NCBI RefSeq assembly: GCF_001039355.2
Contig: NW_019773681.1
Location: 476,438-540,437 of the forward strand
Length of the DNA stretch: 64,000 nucleotides
Origin: Lingula anatina
Taxonomy: Eukaryota; Brachiopoda; Lingulata; Lingulida; Lingulidae
Direction of reading: 5' to 3'
Shown here piece by piece: positions 40,051 to 53,490 of the stretch. Position 1 is the stretch's first letter. Every line of letters starts with the position of its first letter. Under the pieces are notes generated by a model. The model was given only the letters and a program-made list of their open reading frames with translations. It was not told where the DNA came from and did not search any database. The position numbers and the translations under genes were made by a program.

Positions 40051-43000
40051 ATGCAGTAACGAGGGGCACCGCTGTGTTGAACATGATAAACATCTGAATA
40101 TTATTGCTTACATATCAAAGAGAAAACATTTATAGTAATGGACAGATAGCGTTACCACCTAGTAGACATAATAGTTGAAAAACTATCTGCACTGTGGATT
40201 TGAAATTGTTTTACGTTGTTCAATTTCTTGTGATACTCTGGCATAAACATTAAAACTGTCTGATCTTGTATTTCACAGATATCAAACTATGGCCCCAATC
40301 CTTACATATTTTTACCTTTTAGGTATTGGAAATTTGTGAGTTTTTGCCATACAGAAGCTGCATGGTCAAGTCAACCTGACTATCTATAACGTGATAGATA
40401 TTTTGCGTTGTAGTGATAAAAGTCCTCGCACCAGTATATATTATTAACACACATACATTATTTGTGGATGCATATACATCTATGTAAAAAAAAAAAGAAG
40501 TTGGAAACACCAGACAAAGCCAAGCTATTTTGCACACACTAAGATAGATGAGGGCATTGCATAGGCAGCTTAACATAGACAACTAAATCAAGAACTATCC
40601 CGGTGTATGGTGATTTCATTATCTGGAACCAATTTGCCAAAGTAACAGTTATATCACAGGTGGCTCTTGTTAGAAGGCTGCTGTTACTGTTATTTGTTGT
40701 TGCTGCTGCGGAAGTACAATGTACACTAAGCCCACAAAGAAGGGTTGTTTTTATCATCATGGGAGGTTGACCAATATAAGGCTTCTAAATCAAGGACTCT
40801 CTGGAGAAAGATAGTTTGCAAACTCAAGCCAATTTGCCATAAAAATTGAGTTATTGTTGGAGCTGAATCCAGTAAGTATTCTTTTGTCATGGCGGGGAGG
40901 CAGGTGAACAATTACGGAATGGAGAACATCTAGTAATACAACTGACTGCGGATGCTTTTAACTACAGTTTTTAGACTGGAAAACACCTGAGATGACATCT
41001 GTGAGATTTTCCGAATGTATTTTTACATTTATAGGGAGACCATAGTCTTTATTGTGACAAGATATATGAGAGCGTTGCCCTTAGCAGTTACAGCATCGTC
41101 CCAGTTGACTGGTTAGCAGACATAAATTTTAGCTATGACAGTAGATGAAATTCACTTAAAGTAGAGATACAGTTCCGAGTCTCTGCAAGATATAATGCAA
41201 TAATGGAAAAGCAATGAAGGCCCAGTTTGCTTCCTGGAAACAGTAACGATGTTATCCAAGTTTGCATTTTGTTTCACGTAAACTGATTTAGTTCAATGAG
41301 TTGCAAGTGCTATTGGAACTCGATTAACTAGAAAATGGACTCTGTGTCAGAAACTGTATATAATCCTATAAATGCATAAATATTAGTAATAGCTGGCACT
41401 ATAATGAATGGGAGACTGGGAGACTACACGGGTATGAATTATGGTGCAAATTGTTGTGTAAGAAGCAATTTGTTTTGTAATATGTCTGCTGAAATAATCC
41501 TGTTAAGTGTCGAGATTGGGTTTCTGAATTACCGTCTGAAAGACATACATTGTACATGTTCACTTAGTTTACTATCACGCACACATCAGGGACGACTTGT
41601 TTGTTGATATACCAGTATAATTTTTTTTTGCCAGTCAATTAAGCTGGATGACAGAAACTGAGCTCTTTTCACAGCAAAAAAAGAACTATATAATACAGAT
41701 CAATTTTCTTAGTATAAAAAGTGAGGCAGTTTTGAAATTGCAGTTCTGAAATTTTTTGCTTACATGAAGATGAAGGACAATACAAATTAAATTTGCTCTA
41801 CATATCTGTTTTAATAGGAATACGTGCAGTTAATGAAATTATTTCCGAATCATGTGGAAGGAAGTGCCTTAGAGAACCTGACCTGATCTTTTTTCTCTAA
41901 AGAGCAAGACAGTCTAAGTTGTTTTTTCAAAGCCAGTGGAATAAAGAACTGCAAAGCCAAAGTGATGAAGTGCTCAAAAAGATAAATAGGACTGGTAACA
42001 TGATAGAGAAAATAATTTATCTAAGTGCTCGTGAAGCTGAGTATTTATTTTGGTCTTGGCACAGGGGATTTTAACTGTTGGCAGTCTTAGTTTCATCTAT
42101 AACCAGGAGAATGGCTAAAGTGACGAAGAACGCGTGTCTTTTTACGATTCGGCTGGAAAAGAGGACGCAATAGAAGGACTATGTAACAAGATATACTAGA
42201 CAAATGACTTGTTTATCTTTTCATCAAATGGAAGGAGGAAGTTTTTCACTGTTGTTAACATTTTACTTTTGTGACTATTGGTGAAAACGGGATGTAGCCA
42301 AGATATTATAGATGTTTGCTGAGATATTTACTTGTAACTCATATCTCTTGTCAAAAATGGAGAAAGAAAAGAAAAATTGATTGATTTCAGGAATGAGAAA
42401 CTTCAGGCGGATACTTTTAAGCTCTTCACTGGAATATATTTCATGCATTCCTCTTTTAATTAAAAAAGGAGGAAAATAAGAAATTGGACGGTTTGACTGG
42501 TTTCTTTGTCCCAAAAATGGGCACAACACTATAAATGTTCCTGAGAGGCATTTGATAAAAAAATGAGAGACAGATGATTTGATATCTTTTGGTACAATGA
42601 AAGGAAAGAAAGAGACAGAAAATCAGAACGGAACTTAGAGAAACTTTTTCACGATAGCATGCTGTTTTCACCATTGGCAGTCCTATGTAAGTCCTGCCAC
42701 AAGCCCAAGCAGTGCATAACTCCCATTTCAGCAGGGCATAAATCCCATTTAATGCCCAATCAACAGAAGAGCAAAACCAAGCTGTGGAGCCCCCTGGCGG
42801 TCATAAAAGGGGGCAGCACTAGTGCTTTGCCTAACAGAGGTAGGATATTATGAGAGGGAAAAGTTTTGGGTAAAAGGGAAGAATTAAATGTTTCGGGGTA
42901 CTTAGATTTTGTGATGTTGAAATGAAAGGAAGGTTTGTAGCCAGGTGTTTCAAAGGGGGTGGGGTATTTTATTTTACTGAAAAATAGACTGTTTATGGTA

Positions 43001-43055
43001 AAGCCTGTGTGTGCTCAGAAAACCTAGATGAAATTTTGATGAAGAGCAGAACCTT
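40051..43055. other. Non-coding stretch
   Basis: No gene or clear repeat element recognised. Confidence 0.6.
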
Positions 43056-44171
43056 TTTTCGGTCAAAAGGATTGTTTCTACTAATGCCCCCCCCCCCTCC
43101 CTCTGAAGCCCCTGCCTACAAACCTGATTCAGTGATTTTGTACAATGTAAGAGGGCATTCACATTGAGAAGAGCCGAGGTCTAGCAAGGCCGAGACCTAA
43201 TATGGTGGACCTACATGAAAGGAAGACCACTTAATCCTTTAATGGCTCAATAACATTCATTGAATGCTCTCTTAGCCAGTTTTGATTAAAAAAAACCTAC
43301 TGAATTGGTTTTGGCATCTTGGGCTGGTTGTCCCAAAATATTTAAAAGCTAAATTCAGTCTTAATTTTTTATAGATCAAACAAATTTTTGACTTCAGTTT
43401 GTTTTTTTTAAACTGACGAAACATCCAATGCATCACGAAATTTCATTTTTAAACTTTTTAATAGGAAATTTGATTTTCATTGTACTGAACAATTGGTGAT
43501 AATTTTGTGCCATAACTCTCTATGTCTTAACTCTTATTCAAAATAAGTGAATGATCATTTGATGGGTGCATGATATCTGGACCCAATAACACACAGGAAT
43601 AGCATACATCAAATTACGTAGAAGGCGACAAAATTAAGATGCAATATTTCCACAGTGTTGCCCATAAAGGACAATTTCAGGACAAATTCCATCCTAATAA
43701 ATGCCATTTTAAAGCTTTGGGAAAGTCTAGTCGAAACCAGTATTAGCAGGGGACTTAACGCCGCTGAAAACTTGGTTTGGGAATCCTTTATTATTAGTGA
43801 CATCATATCGACTGAATATTAGAGGTTTAGTATTAGGCGTGTTCCAGAGCAAATTATTTCGACCAGGTCATATATCATACCGAAAGAGAGTGGAATGCTT
43901 CGATAATCGGAACACAGGTGGGCCTGGGAGCAATTCATCTGAGACAAACGGGAATTTGATGGAGAATTATATAATCAGAGCCAATAAAAGCAATCCAGCA
44001 GAGGCCTGCCAAGATAATGATATTTATTAATGGACCATATAGAAAGTTCATAGAGAGAATTATAGGAATTGAGGGGTTATTTATAAGAGTGTTGTTAGAG
44101 GAACAGGCAATTTTCAGGGAAACTTTCAGTTAAATGTAGGTAACGTTAGAGAATAAGGTTTTTTATGTGAT

Positions 44172-44272
44172 GCTGCCATGGTGAATATTATGTTGTCATG
44201 GTGACAGCCATGTTGTCATGGTAACTGTCATGTGGTCAAGGTGACTGCCATGCTGCCATAGTGACTGTGAAA
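44172..44272. repeat. ~20 bp minisatellite (gtcatggtgac/tgccatg)
   Basis: About five degenerate units of tgttgtcatggtgacagcca. The counterpart in copy B is at about 46981-47083. Confidence 0.8.
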
Positions 44273-44292
44273 CTTTGCAGGGCAATGATGAC

Positions 44293-44319
44293 AAAAAAAA
44301 AAAAAAAAAAAAAAAAAAT
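44293..44319. repeat. Poly(A) tract
   Basis: About 26 A; in copy B a shorter interrupted run occupies the place, with extra sequence before it. Confidence 0.9.
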
Positions 44320-45701
44320 CATGAATATTGTTCAGTCAAAAAGATCCAGCTTCGATTTGGGGAGAGGGGATGGTCAAAGGGGGAATGGCATATTATCTGA
44401 GTGGCATTGACTAGAAAACGAAGAAAAACTTTTTTGCTAGAGAGAAAAAAAATCAGACAGATTTTTTTCCTGTAATTACTTGTTTGTTTGTTAGTTTGCT
44501 TGTTTGTTTATTTTCCCTAAAATTAAATAACAGCTGGATGTTAATTTGAATAGGTAAATGAAACTTGATCATGATAAAAAGAATTACGAATGAATTAGGG
44601 CAGTAGAGCTAGGTGGCGCCAAGCCTGGGATTGGTTGTCATGATGGCTTGTTTCAAAGATAACGTGACACCGCAGGTTTTTATAGATGGCTTGACAGCCT
44701 GTCTTATTGCCCATGGATACTTCTCAACTTTGTCACAACAACTCCGGGACCCTTTTTTTTTTTCACTGAGAGATTTTTTTTTGTTTTTTACCTCTCAGAC
44801 AAGGTCAAGGTTAAACAGCTTGTACCAGTAATTGCTACTATCATGATTTATTTTATTCTAGACTTAAAAATGTAATGCATTTTGATTTTTACATTTTAAT
44901 ATCTTGATATTTTATTGACTGAATGGTTGTTTATGTGATAAGAGGCAACAGCACTGCGGGTGGTAGGGTAAGATGTCTCGTGTGATGCATGATTCAGAAA
45001 CTGGTGCTTGCACGCTCGCCATTTTTGCACGCCTGAGGCAAACAGCACTTGAATTCTTTTAAAATTTTTGAAGTAAACACATTTCTGTGGTCAGGTTGTT
45101 TTGAACCTAATTTTTTCTAGAAAAATAACAAGGTCTTTGAAATTGACACAACTGGGTTACCACAAATATACGGAGTAGACCACAAATGAAACACGATACC
45201 TGGATGCTTCTCCCGCAACAGAGATTTTGTGGGAAATACTTAGGGATGATTGCTTTCAGAAAAAAAAAGTAATTAAGTGTATAGTAAACACTGAACAAAG
45301 AATGAAGGGTTTTAAAGCGTGGTCAATATGCTGTAAATTAAAAGTGGTTTTCACTTGTTTGAAAAACAAGTTTAATTTTTGTATGGAATTTTCTCAGTAT
45401 TTGGACACCGTTAATCAATGATTTTCCTCGTACAGAATTTGTTTTTACTAACTCTTTCAATTTGCTGATTTGAAAGTTGAAAGTTTTGCAAAGTTAGTTG
45501 GCTTGGTTTACAAAGGTACATCAAGAAATTTTTTTCAAAAAAAGTAAAAAAAAAGTAAAATCAATAGAAAAAGAATGGTGTTTGAAAGAGTTGGGTAATT
45601 GCCATACAAAAGAATTTCCCCCTGTTGTGTAGGAAGTGGTTCATTGGTTGGATTGCACTCTAATTCATCTAAGGATATCAGCGTAATCTAATATTTCATT
45701 A

Positions 45702-45702
45702 N
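45702..45702. other. Undetermined base (assembly seam)
   Basis: A single N exactly between copies A and B of the 2.65 kb duplication. Confidence 0.95.
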
Positions 45703-48525
45703 TTTTCGGTCAAAAGGATTGTTTCTACTAATGCCCCCCCCTCCCTCTGAAGCCCCTGCCTACAAACCTGATTCAGTGATTTTGTACAATGTAAGAGGGC
45801 ATTCACATCGAGAAGAGCCGAGGTCTAGCAAGGCCGAGACCTAATATGGTGGACCGGGGTCATAGCGATAGTCCGAATGTTCAATAGTCCGAAGGTTCAT
45901 TGGTCCGAATGTTCACTATAGAACCTTCGGACCAATGAACCCTTGATTAAAAAATCGATGAAAATGTTACCACTTTTCGGACCAATGAACCTTCGGACTA
46001 TCGAGACGCCCCCTGTGGACCTACATGACAGGAAGACCACTAAATCCTTTAATGGCTCAATAACATTCATTGAATGATATCTAAACCAGTTTTGATAAAA
46101 AAACCTACTGAATTGGTTTTGGCATCTTGGGCTGGTTGTCCCAAAATATTTAAAAGCTAAATTCAGTCTTATTTTTTTATAGATCAAACAAATTTTTGAC
46201 TTCAGTTTGTTTTTTTTAAACTGACGAAACATCCAATGCATCACGAAATTTCATTTTTAAACTTTTTAATAGGAAATTTGATTTTCATTGTACTGAACAA
46301 TTGGTTATAATTTTGTGCCATAACTCTCTATGTCTTAACTCTTATTCAAAATAAGTGAATGATCATTTGATGGGTGCATGATATCTGGACCCAATAACAC
46401 ACAGGAATAGCATACATCAAATTACGTAGAAGGCGACAAAATTAAGATGCAATATTTCCACAGTGTTGCCCATAAAGGACAATTTCAGGACAAATTCCAT
46501 CCTAATAAAAGCCATTTTAAAGCTTTGGTAAGGTCTAGTCGAAACCAGTATTAGCAGGGGACTTAACTCTGCTGAAAACTTGGTTTGGGAATCCTTTATT
46601 ATTAGTGACATCATATCGACTGAATATTAGAAGTTTAGTATTAGGCGTGTTCCAGAGCAAATTATTTCGACCAAGTCATATATCATACCGAAAGAGAGAG
46701 GAATGCTTCGATAATCCGAACACAGGTGGGCCTGGGAGCAATTCATCTGAGACAAACGGGAATTTGATGGAGAATTATATCATCAGAGCCAATAAAAGCA
46801 ATCCAGCAGAGGCCTGCCAAGATAATGATATTTATTAATGGACCGTATAGAAAGTTCATAGAGAGAATTATAGGAATTGAGGGGTTATTTATAAGAGTGT
46901 TGTTAGAGGAACAGGCAATTTTCAGGGAAACTTTCAGTTCAATGTAGGTAATGTTAGAGAATAAGGTTTTTTTTATGTGATGCTGTCATGGTGAATATTA
47001 TGTAGTCATGGTGACAGCCATGATATCATGGTAACTGTCATGTGGTCAAGGTGACTGCCATGCTGCCATAGTGACTGTGAAACTTTGCAGGGCAATGATG
47101 ACATGAGAATTATGTTGTCCTAAAAAAAAAAAAAAAAGAAAATCATGAATATTGTTCAGTTAAAAAGATCCAGCTTCGATTTGGGGAGAGGGGATGGTCA
47201 AAGGGGGAATGGCATATAATCTGAGTGGCATTGACTAGAAAACGAAGAAAAACTTTTTTGCTAGAGAGAAAAAAAAATCAGACAGATTTTTTTCCTGTAA
47301 TTACTTGTTTGTTTGTTAGTTTGCTTGTTTGTTTATTTTCCCTAAAATTAAATAACAGCTGGATGTTAATTTGAATAGGTAAATGAAACTTGATCATGAT
47401 AAAAAGAATTACGAATGAATTAGGGCAGTAGAGCTAGGTGGCGCCAAGCCTGGGATTGGTTGTCATGATGGCTTGTTTCGAAGATAACGTGACACCGCAG
47501 GTTTTTATAGATGGCATGACAGCCTGTCTTATTGCCCATGGATACTTCTCAACTTTGTCACAACAACTCTGGGACCTTTTTTTTTTTTTTCTCTGAGAGA
47601 TTTGTTTTGTTTTTTACCTCTCAGACAAGGTCAAGGTTAAACAGCGTGTACCAGTAATTGCTACTATCATGATTTATTTTATTCTAGACTTACAAATGTA
47701 ACGCATTTTGATTTTTACATTTTATTATCTTGATATTTTATTGACTGAATGGTTGTTTATGTGATAAGAGGCAACAGCACTGCGGGTGGTATAGGGCAAG
47801 ATGTCTCGTGTGATGCATGATTCAGAAACGGGTGCTTGCACGCTCGCCATTTTTGCACGCCTGAGGCAAACAGCACTTGAATTCTTTTAAAATTTTTGAA
47901 GTAAACACATTTCTGTGGTCGGTTGTTTTGAACCTAATTTTTTCAAGAAAAATAACAAGGTCTTTGAAATTGACACAACTGGGTTACCACAAAAATATGG
48001 AGTAGACCACAAATGAAACACGACACCTGGATGCTTCTCCCGCAACAGAGATTTTGTGGGAAATACTTAGGGACGATTGCTTTCAGAAAAAAAAAGTAAT
48101 TAAGTGTATAGTAAACACTGAACAAAGAATGAAGGGTTTTAAAGCGTGGTCAATATGCTGTAAATTAAAAGTGGTTTTCACTTGTTTGAAAAACAAGTTT
48201 AATTTTTGTATGGAATTTTCTCAGTATTTGGACACCGTTAATCAATGATTTTCCTCGTACAGAATTTGTTTTTACTAACTCTTTCAATTTGCTGATTTAG
48301 AGTTGAAAGTTTTGCAAAGTTAGTTGGCTTGGTTTACAAAGGTACATCAAGAAAATTTTTTTTAAAAAAGTAAAAAAAAGTAAAATCAATAGAAAAAGAA
48401 TGGTGTTTAAAAGAGTTGGGTAATTGCCATACAAAAGAATTTCCCCCTGTTGTGTAGGAAGTGGTTCATTGGTTGGGTTGCACTCCAATTCATCCTAGGA
48501 TATCAGCGTAATCTAATATTTCATT
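45703..48525. repeat. 2.65 kb tandem duplication, copy B (with insertion)
   Basis: It is collinear with 43056-45701 from ttttcggtcaaaaggattgt to ctaatatttcatt, and longer mainly because of a 166 bp insertion (element plus duplicated target). The flank after the end (gcctaatacag) is unique. Confidence 0.95.
45856..46014. mobile_element. 159 bp MITE with repeated GTCCGAA motifs and gtggacc target duplication
   Basis: Copy A of the duplication is the empty site (gtggacc at 43205-43211). Here gtggacc flanks the insert on both sides (45849-45855 and 46015-46021). The ends are inverted: ggggtcatagcgatagtccg at the left and cggactatcgagacgcccc at the right. The interior repeats gtccgaa(t/g)gttca in both orientations, so it folds into a strong hairpin. 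The 7-bp (8 bp with one mismatch) target duplication would suit a hAT-type transposase; that assignment is inferred. Confidence 0.9.
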
Positions 48526-48671
48526 GCCTAATACAGCACCCAAATCATTTTGACGTTTTCTTGATTGAGAACTAGTCTGTTTCTTAAAGTACAAAATATT
48601 CTTTTAGTTTTTTTAAGTGGTAGTTCGAAGTTACATCAATGTATAACACAGCATATGAAATTCTTTGGTGA

Positions 48672-48675
<4 letters not shown>

Positions 48676-48742
<67 letters not shown>
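48676..48742. repeat. (TC)n microsatellite
   Basis: About 33 uninterrupted TC units. Confidence 0.98.
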
Positions 48743-48747
<5 letters not shown>

Positions 48748-48969
48748 AAGCCTTTTCAGCACCTAATGGAACATTAACAACACGCACTGGCTAGACGTTA
48801 AATCATAAAATCATCGTCTTTAAGTCGTGAAGCAGCAGTTAACCAAGGACACAAAAGATCAATAGATGCAAGGGTCTCAGGCGATCTGGCCTTGATGGTC
48901 ATGGCTCACGATGTAAGGCTACATGTGATTGGCTAATGACACCCTTGGGTTTAGGTGGGGGTTTGGATG

Positions 48970-49110
48970 GTCAGACAGAGGAAGGGTCAGAGGCCTGGAC
49001 AGACGGACAGACAGGAAGAATCAGAGTCGTGGACGGACAGACAAAGGGACAAGTGGACAGAAGAACTGTCAGCTGGACAACCTAACAGACAGACAGACAG
49101 ACAGACAGAT
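48970..49110. repeat. Degenerate (GACA)n / cagacggacaga tract
   Basis: ggacagac-type repeats become regular CAGA at 49086-49109. Confidence 0.85.
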
Positions 49111-49458
49111 AGACTGACATTTTAAAGAAAAGAGGCAAAGACAAGCATACAAAGGAAAAGACAGTTAATTCTACTTGTAAATGGAGAGACAGAAGAATCT
49201 TTATTACATTTGCAAGTGCAAACCAAAACGTCCTATTTGATAGCAAATTCAAAGGACCATTTAAGCTTGCCTTTGTAAGTGGGGGAAAAAAAAAACATAA
49301 ACATCACTCAGAATGAAGCTAAAATGAATATTTCATAAGAGCGTTGTGCAAAATTACTTTTATCATCGCTTTTTTGTACCATGATGCCTTGTTTATTACG
49401 CTGCATTGAAACTGATAGCGCAGAAATAGGTTTGAATATATGAATGGGAAGTCTGTCT

Positions 49459-49746
49459 CAGATCTTCAGAGGGCATTTGCACTTTGTGCAAGCCGCAGAC
49501 AGATAAAAAAGACAATTAAAACTTTCCTTGATTATTGCGTTATGCTTTTTGAAGATCCACCTCAAAAGATCAGAGAGACAAATAGATGGACGGACAGGCA
49601 GACAGATCTTCAGAGGGCATTTGCACTTTGTGCAAGCCGCAGACAGATAAAAATGACAATTAAAACTTTCCTTGATTATTGCGTTATGCTTTTTGAAGAT
49701 CCACCTCAAAAGATCAGAGAGACAAATAGATGGACGGACAGGCAGA
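49459..49746. repeat. 144 bp tandem duplication next to (CAGA)n
   Basis: cagatcttcagagggcattt at 49459 recurs at 49603. The two copies are nearly identical and both end in gacggacaggcagacag. Because 144 is divisible by three, an open frame runs through both copies, but its protein resembles nothing I recognise. Confidence 0.95.
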
Positions 49747-49878
49747 CAGACAGACACACAGACAGATGGACAGTCAGACAGACGGACAGTCGGACAGGCA
49801 GGCAGGCAGGCAGACAGACGGACGGACAGGCAGGCAGGCAGACAGACAGACAGACAGATGGACAGGCAGACAGACATA
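49730..49878. repeat. (GACA/GGCA)n microsatellite
   Basis: CAGA, CGGA and CAGG tetranucleotides in register. Confidence 0.95.
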
Positions 49879-50472
49879 AAAAAAAAATTTGAATCACTAC
49901 ATGGTTATCAATCAAATGTAATAACCACGGAAATTACTTAAATAATATTTAATAACCTTTGCTTTAAATTTTAAAACTTGTCTCGAAAGTTCAGCTACAT
50001 GTTATTCTAGCTTTAAAAAAGTAAACAAAACATTAAAAAGGAATTCTCTCTATAATGTTCATAGGTTCCTTTTTCTCAGAAGAGCATCTCTAGACAGATG
50101 GACATTACCACACAAGTCACAAAAGCCGTTATCGCCGGGTCGTTACCCTGGAGACTGTTGCTAATGGCGTATCTTGGAAACCACACTTTTCGCCTAATTG
50201 TTCTTTATGTCCCCTGTTAACCTTAAAACAGTGCTTATCAGGCTGCATTTCCCGAAAATGTGCATATCTATGTCACGTGCAAGCAGTTAGTGTCGGTGTA
50301 TTTGTTGAGAGAGGAAGATGAAATGGAGATAGAGCAAGAATAAGTAAGGCCATAGACAAGGGGGATTTGGGAGAGGGGATTGAGATCTGCCCTTTTGGCC
50401 AGAAATAATAAAAACGCGCAATCACAATATGATATATGGGCCCTATGCCATTTCTCAAGTTTGGGTAACTAA

Positions 50473-50666
50473 GACCCCATTCCCAGAGATTAGATCGATC
50501 CAACTAGATCGACCTAACTCCCTGGGGGTTCACGCTAAATAGCTGTCAGCCGAGCGGGCACGAAAGTTAATTACCCCCTTAAGCCTTAAGCCGGATTATC
50601 TGACAGTAATCTAGTGAGACTTCCCACGGGGATAGATCGATCTAAAATCTATGGGAATGCGCTCTA
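50473..50666 (-). mobile_element. Foldback element family F1, copy 6
   Basis: Starts gaccccattcccagagatta and ends atgggaatgcgctct. It lacks about 20 bp of the centre between ttacccccttaa and gccggattatc compared with copy 5. Confidence 0.85.
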
Positions 50667-53258
50667 AGGCCCAAGGTAAAAGGGTTCACTTTATCAGATA
50701 CAGTTGTACCTTACCCTCCCCCCCCCTCCCCCATTGAAATTGCAGCACTCTCTGGCTCGTTTGTTGTGATATTTTTAAAATTTTCCCTGTTTTCCTGCCC
50801 TAATCTATCTCCATGTATTTTGGTCACTGTATCCCGACTGCTTTCATCTTCCACATTAAATGGTATCGTATAACGTAGATTAATGGGAGTTGACCTACTA
50901 ATCTTGGGATTTCCCCGGTCTGACAAAATAAAAGAGAGACTACAAAGAAACTTTGGGGGAATAAATGAAAATGAGGAGTGATAAATGGCCGTCACGTATT
51001 CCTGCTGAAACAGAAATTGTATTTCAAGTTCATGATATGATATCTATTGGGGCGCATTTAGACAGTGATTATTGAAGACTGAAAATGGTCCAAAGTGCAG
51101 TGTGTATTAGACAAAAGAGGTCCCGCTAAGTATTATAGTCATAATTTCGATGATTTGAATTTTAAATCACATGATAAGCTAAGATTCAATTGATGGATTG
51201 ATTACCTGTGATCTTTAAAATCTGGATTATCTCTTCCAAGTATAATAAGTAAAAGAAATTTTCCTGTTAGTAACGGTATTCACGTATCTTTGATAGTTTT
51301 AACTTTTTAAAAGACTAATGATAAGATATTAATCATGCTTGATTTAAGCACCTAGGTACACTTTGTTTTATAAAAAAATTATTGAATAAGTCATAGACAA
51401 ACTGAAAAAAATAATTAATGCTGAAAAGAATGCCATCTTTTTTCCCAAATGTCCAAACAAACAAGTACGTGTATTCATACAGTTATTGATTAACATGCAC
51501 ACATTTGTTGCCACAACTGAGAACAGAATTTTACGATTCTCATTCCCAGTTGCAATGAAAACATTACGTGACACAACATTGTATCCTGGGGGAGAGGGGA
51601 GAGGCATCTGTAAACTCGTTGAATGCCAAACACCTTTGGGGCTAAGTTGACGCCAGGGTGTCTGCAAAACAGGAACGTTAATTAGAACTCTCTTTACTAC
51701 CAACATTTTGGATTTTGGCAATGACGTATGAAAAGAAAGGTCAAAAATTTGTGTCAGAGCAGAGATGATGGTCGTATAGTTTGTATAGTAGTTGGAATAC
51801 CAGTATTTTTTGTGTTGAGTTAATGTCATTGTTACTGCAGACTATTATTTCATGTTGATGAGTTTCTGTGTGTATTGTACATAATCACCACTTGTTTCTT
51901 GCGGATCTGCTCATAATAAAGTTCATATAAAACCCATAAAAGTCAACAAAATTTGTGGAGGTACCATGCACTAAGACCAGTTTATGGCATATGCCTTTGT
52001 GGTGTTTTTTTTTTTTTTTTTTTTAAGCCAACAATTGGTGACTGTCATTACGATCCTCTGCACTCGCGTTTATGCCTTTTATACCTTTTATACCGTTTAT
52101 ACTTTTGTTTTATGGAAGACAATGTATTTGGCAGAATGTATTACCAAAATATGAACATGGAGGCAAGAACAAAAGGGTTGATGTTGACAACTCTTTGTGT
52201 ACACTGAAGTGTTTACGAAAACGCTTCATGCCAACAGGTAACTTGGTACCTTAGGTGCCTCTTGTCGCCTTTTATGGTTTTGACAGCCTAATTTCATGTT
52301 TAAGGGATAATAAGAAAAAAAGTTGAATGGCCAAAGAAAGTCATTTGTGTTTGTCAAGAGAGTATTGCATTCGAGAAATGAAAAGTACATTGTACTTACG
52401 GATATATATTATGTGTACGTCTCTGTCTCTTTGAGAGTGACAGCGAGTGCTTGTTAGTTTGTGTGAAAGACATGGTTGGCAGGAGACAGACTAGGACTCC
52501 GAGTCCTAGATATAGATTATTATATTAGAAAAAGCAAAATAACAATATATCCTAATTTCCCAATGAGTTGTAATTAATAAGCTCAAAACATTTTTGCATC
52601 TTTTTCTGAGGACGTCATACTGGTGTCGCCAGTGATTGACCTCTTGAGGTCATCTTTTTTATAACAACTACCTGCGCAGCGCCAACATTAACCCTGACAG
52701 GAGACAGCAGTGCCACTTGTACCGTCTTTTAAGGCCATGCACATAAATTATACATATGTGTTATAGATGTACTTTTTAAGGCTACAGACATCACATATAT
52801 TATTTTAGCACAGATGTTGTAAATTATAGGGGAGGAGGTTATTGAAGGTTATTTTAGGTTATTGACTGACAAAAAATATTATTTATTTATTCATTTAGTC
52901 GTAGATGACTTATGTGCAAAATGTAAGTCTATCCATATTCTATCCATCTAATTGATTGTTGAGAGGGGTGAATGAGTACTAGTTATAACCCAAGACATCC
53001 ACTGTTTGTGACATACAAGAGCGTAATTATATTGAGGAGCAGCCGAGATATAGTTTGCTCTTCTATGTCGCATACAGTGGGTGACGAGTAGTTGTAACAG
53101 ACTTATACCACGGCTGGTGTTTCGAACTATAGGATGAACGCACCGAAGCTTGTTCAAAGCGCCAGCCATGGTATAAATACAACTATACACAAATATCGCA
53201 AGGGGTCCAACACTGAGTTGTGTGACTCTACTATGTGAAAAAGTCAGTTTCAACTAAG
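50667..53258. other. Non-coding stretch
   Basis: Holds a 153-codon minus-strand open frame (51368-51829) without recognisable features; otherwise ordinary AT-rich sequence. Confidence 0.55.
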
Positions 53259-53490
53259 AGACCATTCCCAGGCCCTATCGACTAACTTTGGATCGATCGA
53301 TCTCCTAGGAGATTCTCGCTAAATTGCAACCAACTTGAGACTTTTGTCACGCCTACTGAAACTGATGGGGAGTGATTAACTGTCATTGAGCAGCTTAAGT
53401 AGGCATGCCAGGCATCTAAGCCGCTTAAGCTAAAAGCTATTTAGCGAGAGACCCCTTGGAGATGGACCAATCCTGTTGGGAACCCAGTCT
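53259..53490 (+). mobile_element. Foldback element family F1, divergent subfamily copy (7)
   Basis: Starts agaccattcccaggccc and ends tgttgggaacccagtct. It shares aggcatgccaggcatctaag and the gattaactgtc centre with the copy at 13829-14060 rather than with the main subfamily. Confidence 0.65.

Larger units (their letters stand above)
43056..45701. repeat. 2.65 kb tandem duplication, copy A
   Basis: It starts ttttcggtcaaaaggattgt and ends ctaatatttcatta at the N at 45702. The next 2.8 kb repeats it with scattered single-base differences and small homopolymer changes. Both copies contain the same chance open frames, a GCCATGGTGAC-type minisatellite (44172-44272) and a poly(A) tract. No gene is recognised. 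gtggacc at 43205-43211 is the empty target of the insertion found in copy B. Confidence 0.95.

Noticed and set aside
39770-40135. 121-codon frame rich in HTYTH
   Set aside because: Product of the CA/TA array with the 40 bp units.
45897-46244. 115-codon minus-strand frame
   Set aside because: Spans the MITE end and the duplicated block; absent from copy A, so not a conserved gene.
51368-51829. 153-codon minus-strand frame, the longest outside the IRS gene and simple repeats
   Set aside because: No domain, no recognisable family, no signal peptide followed by a plausible mature protein, and no splice context; chance cannot be excluded in AT-rich DNA, so no gene is called.
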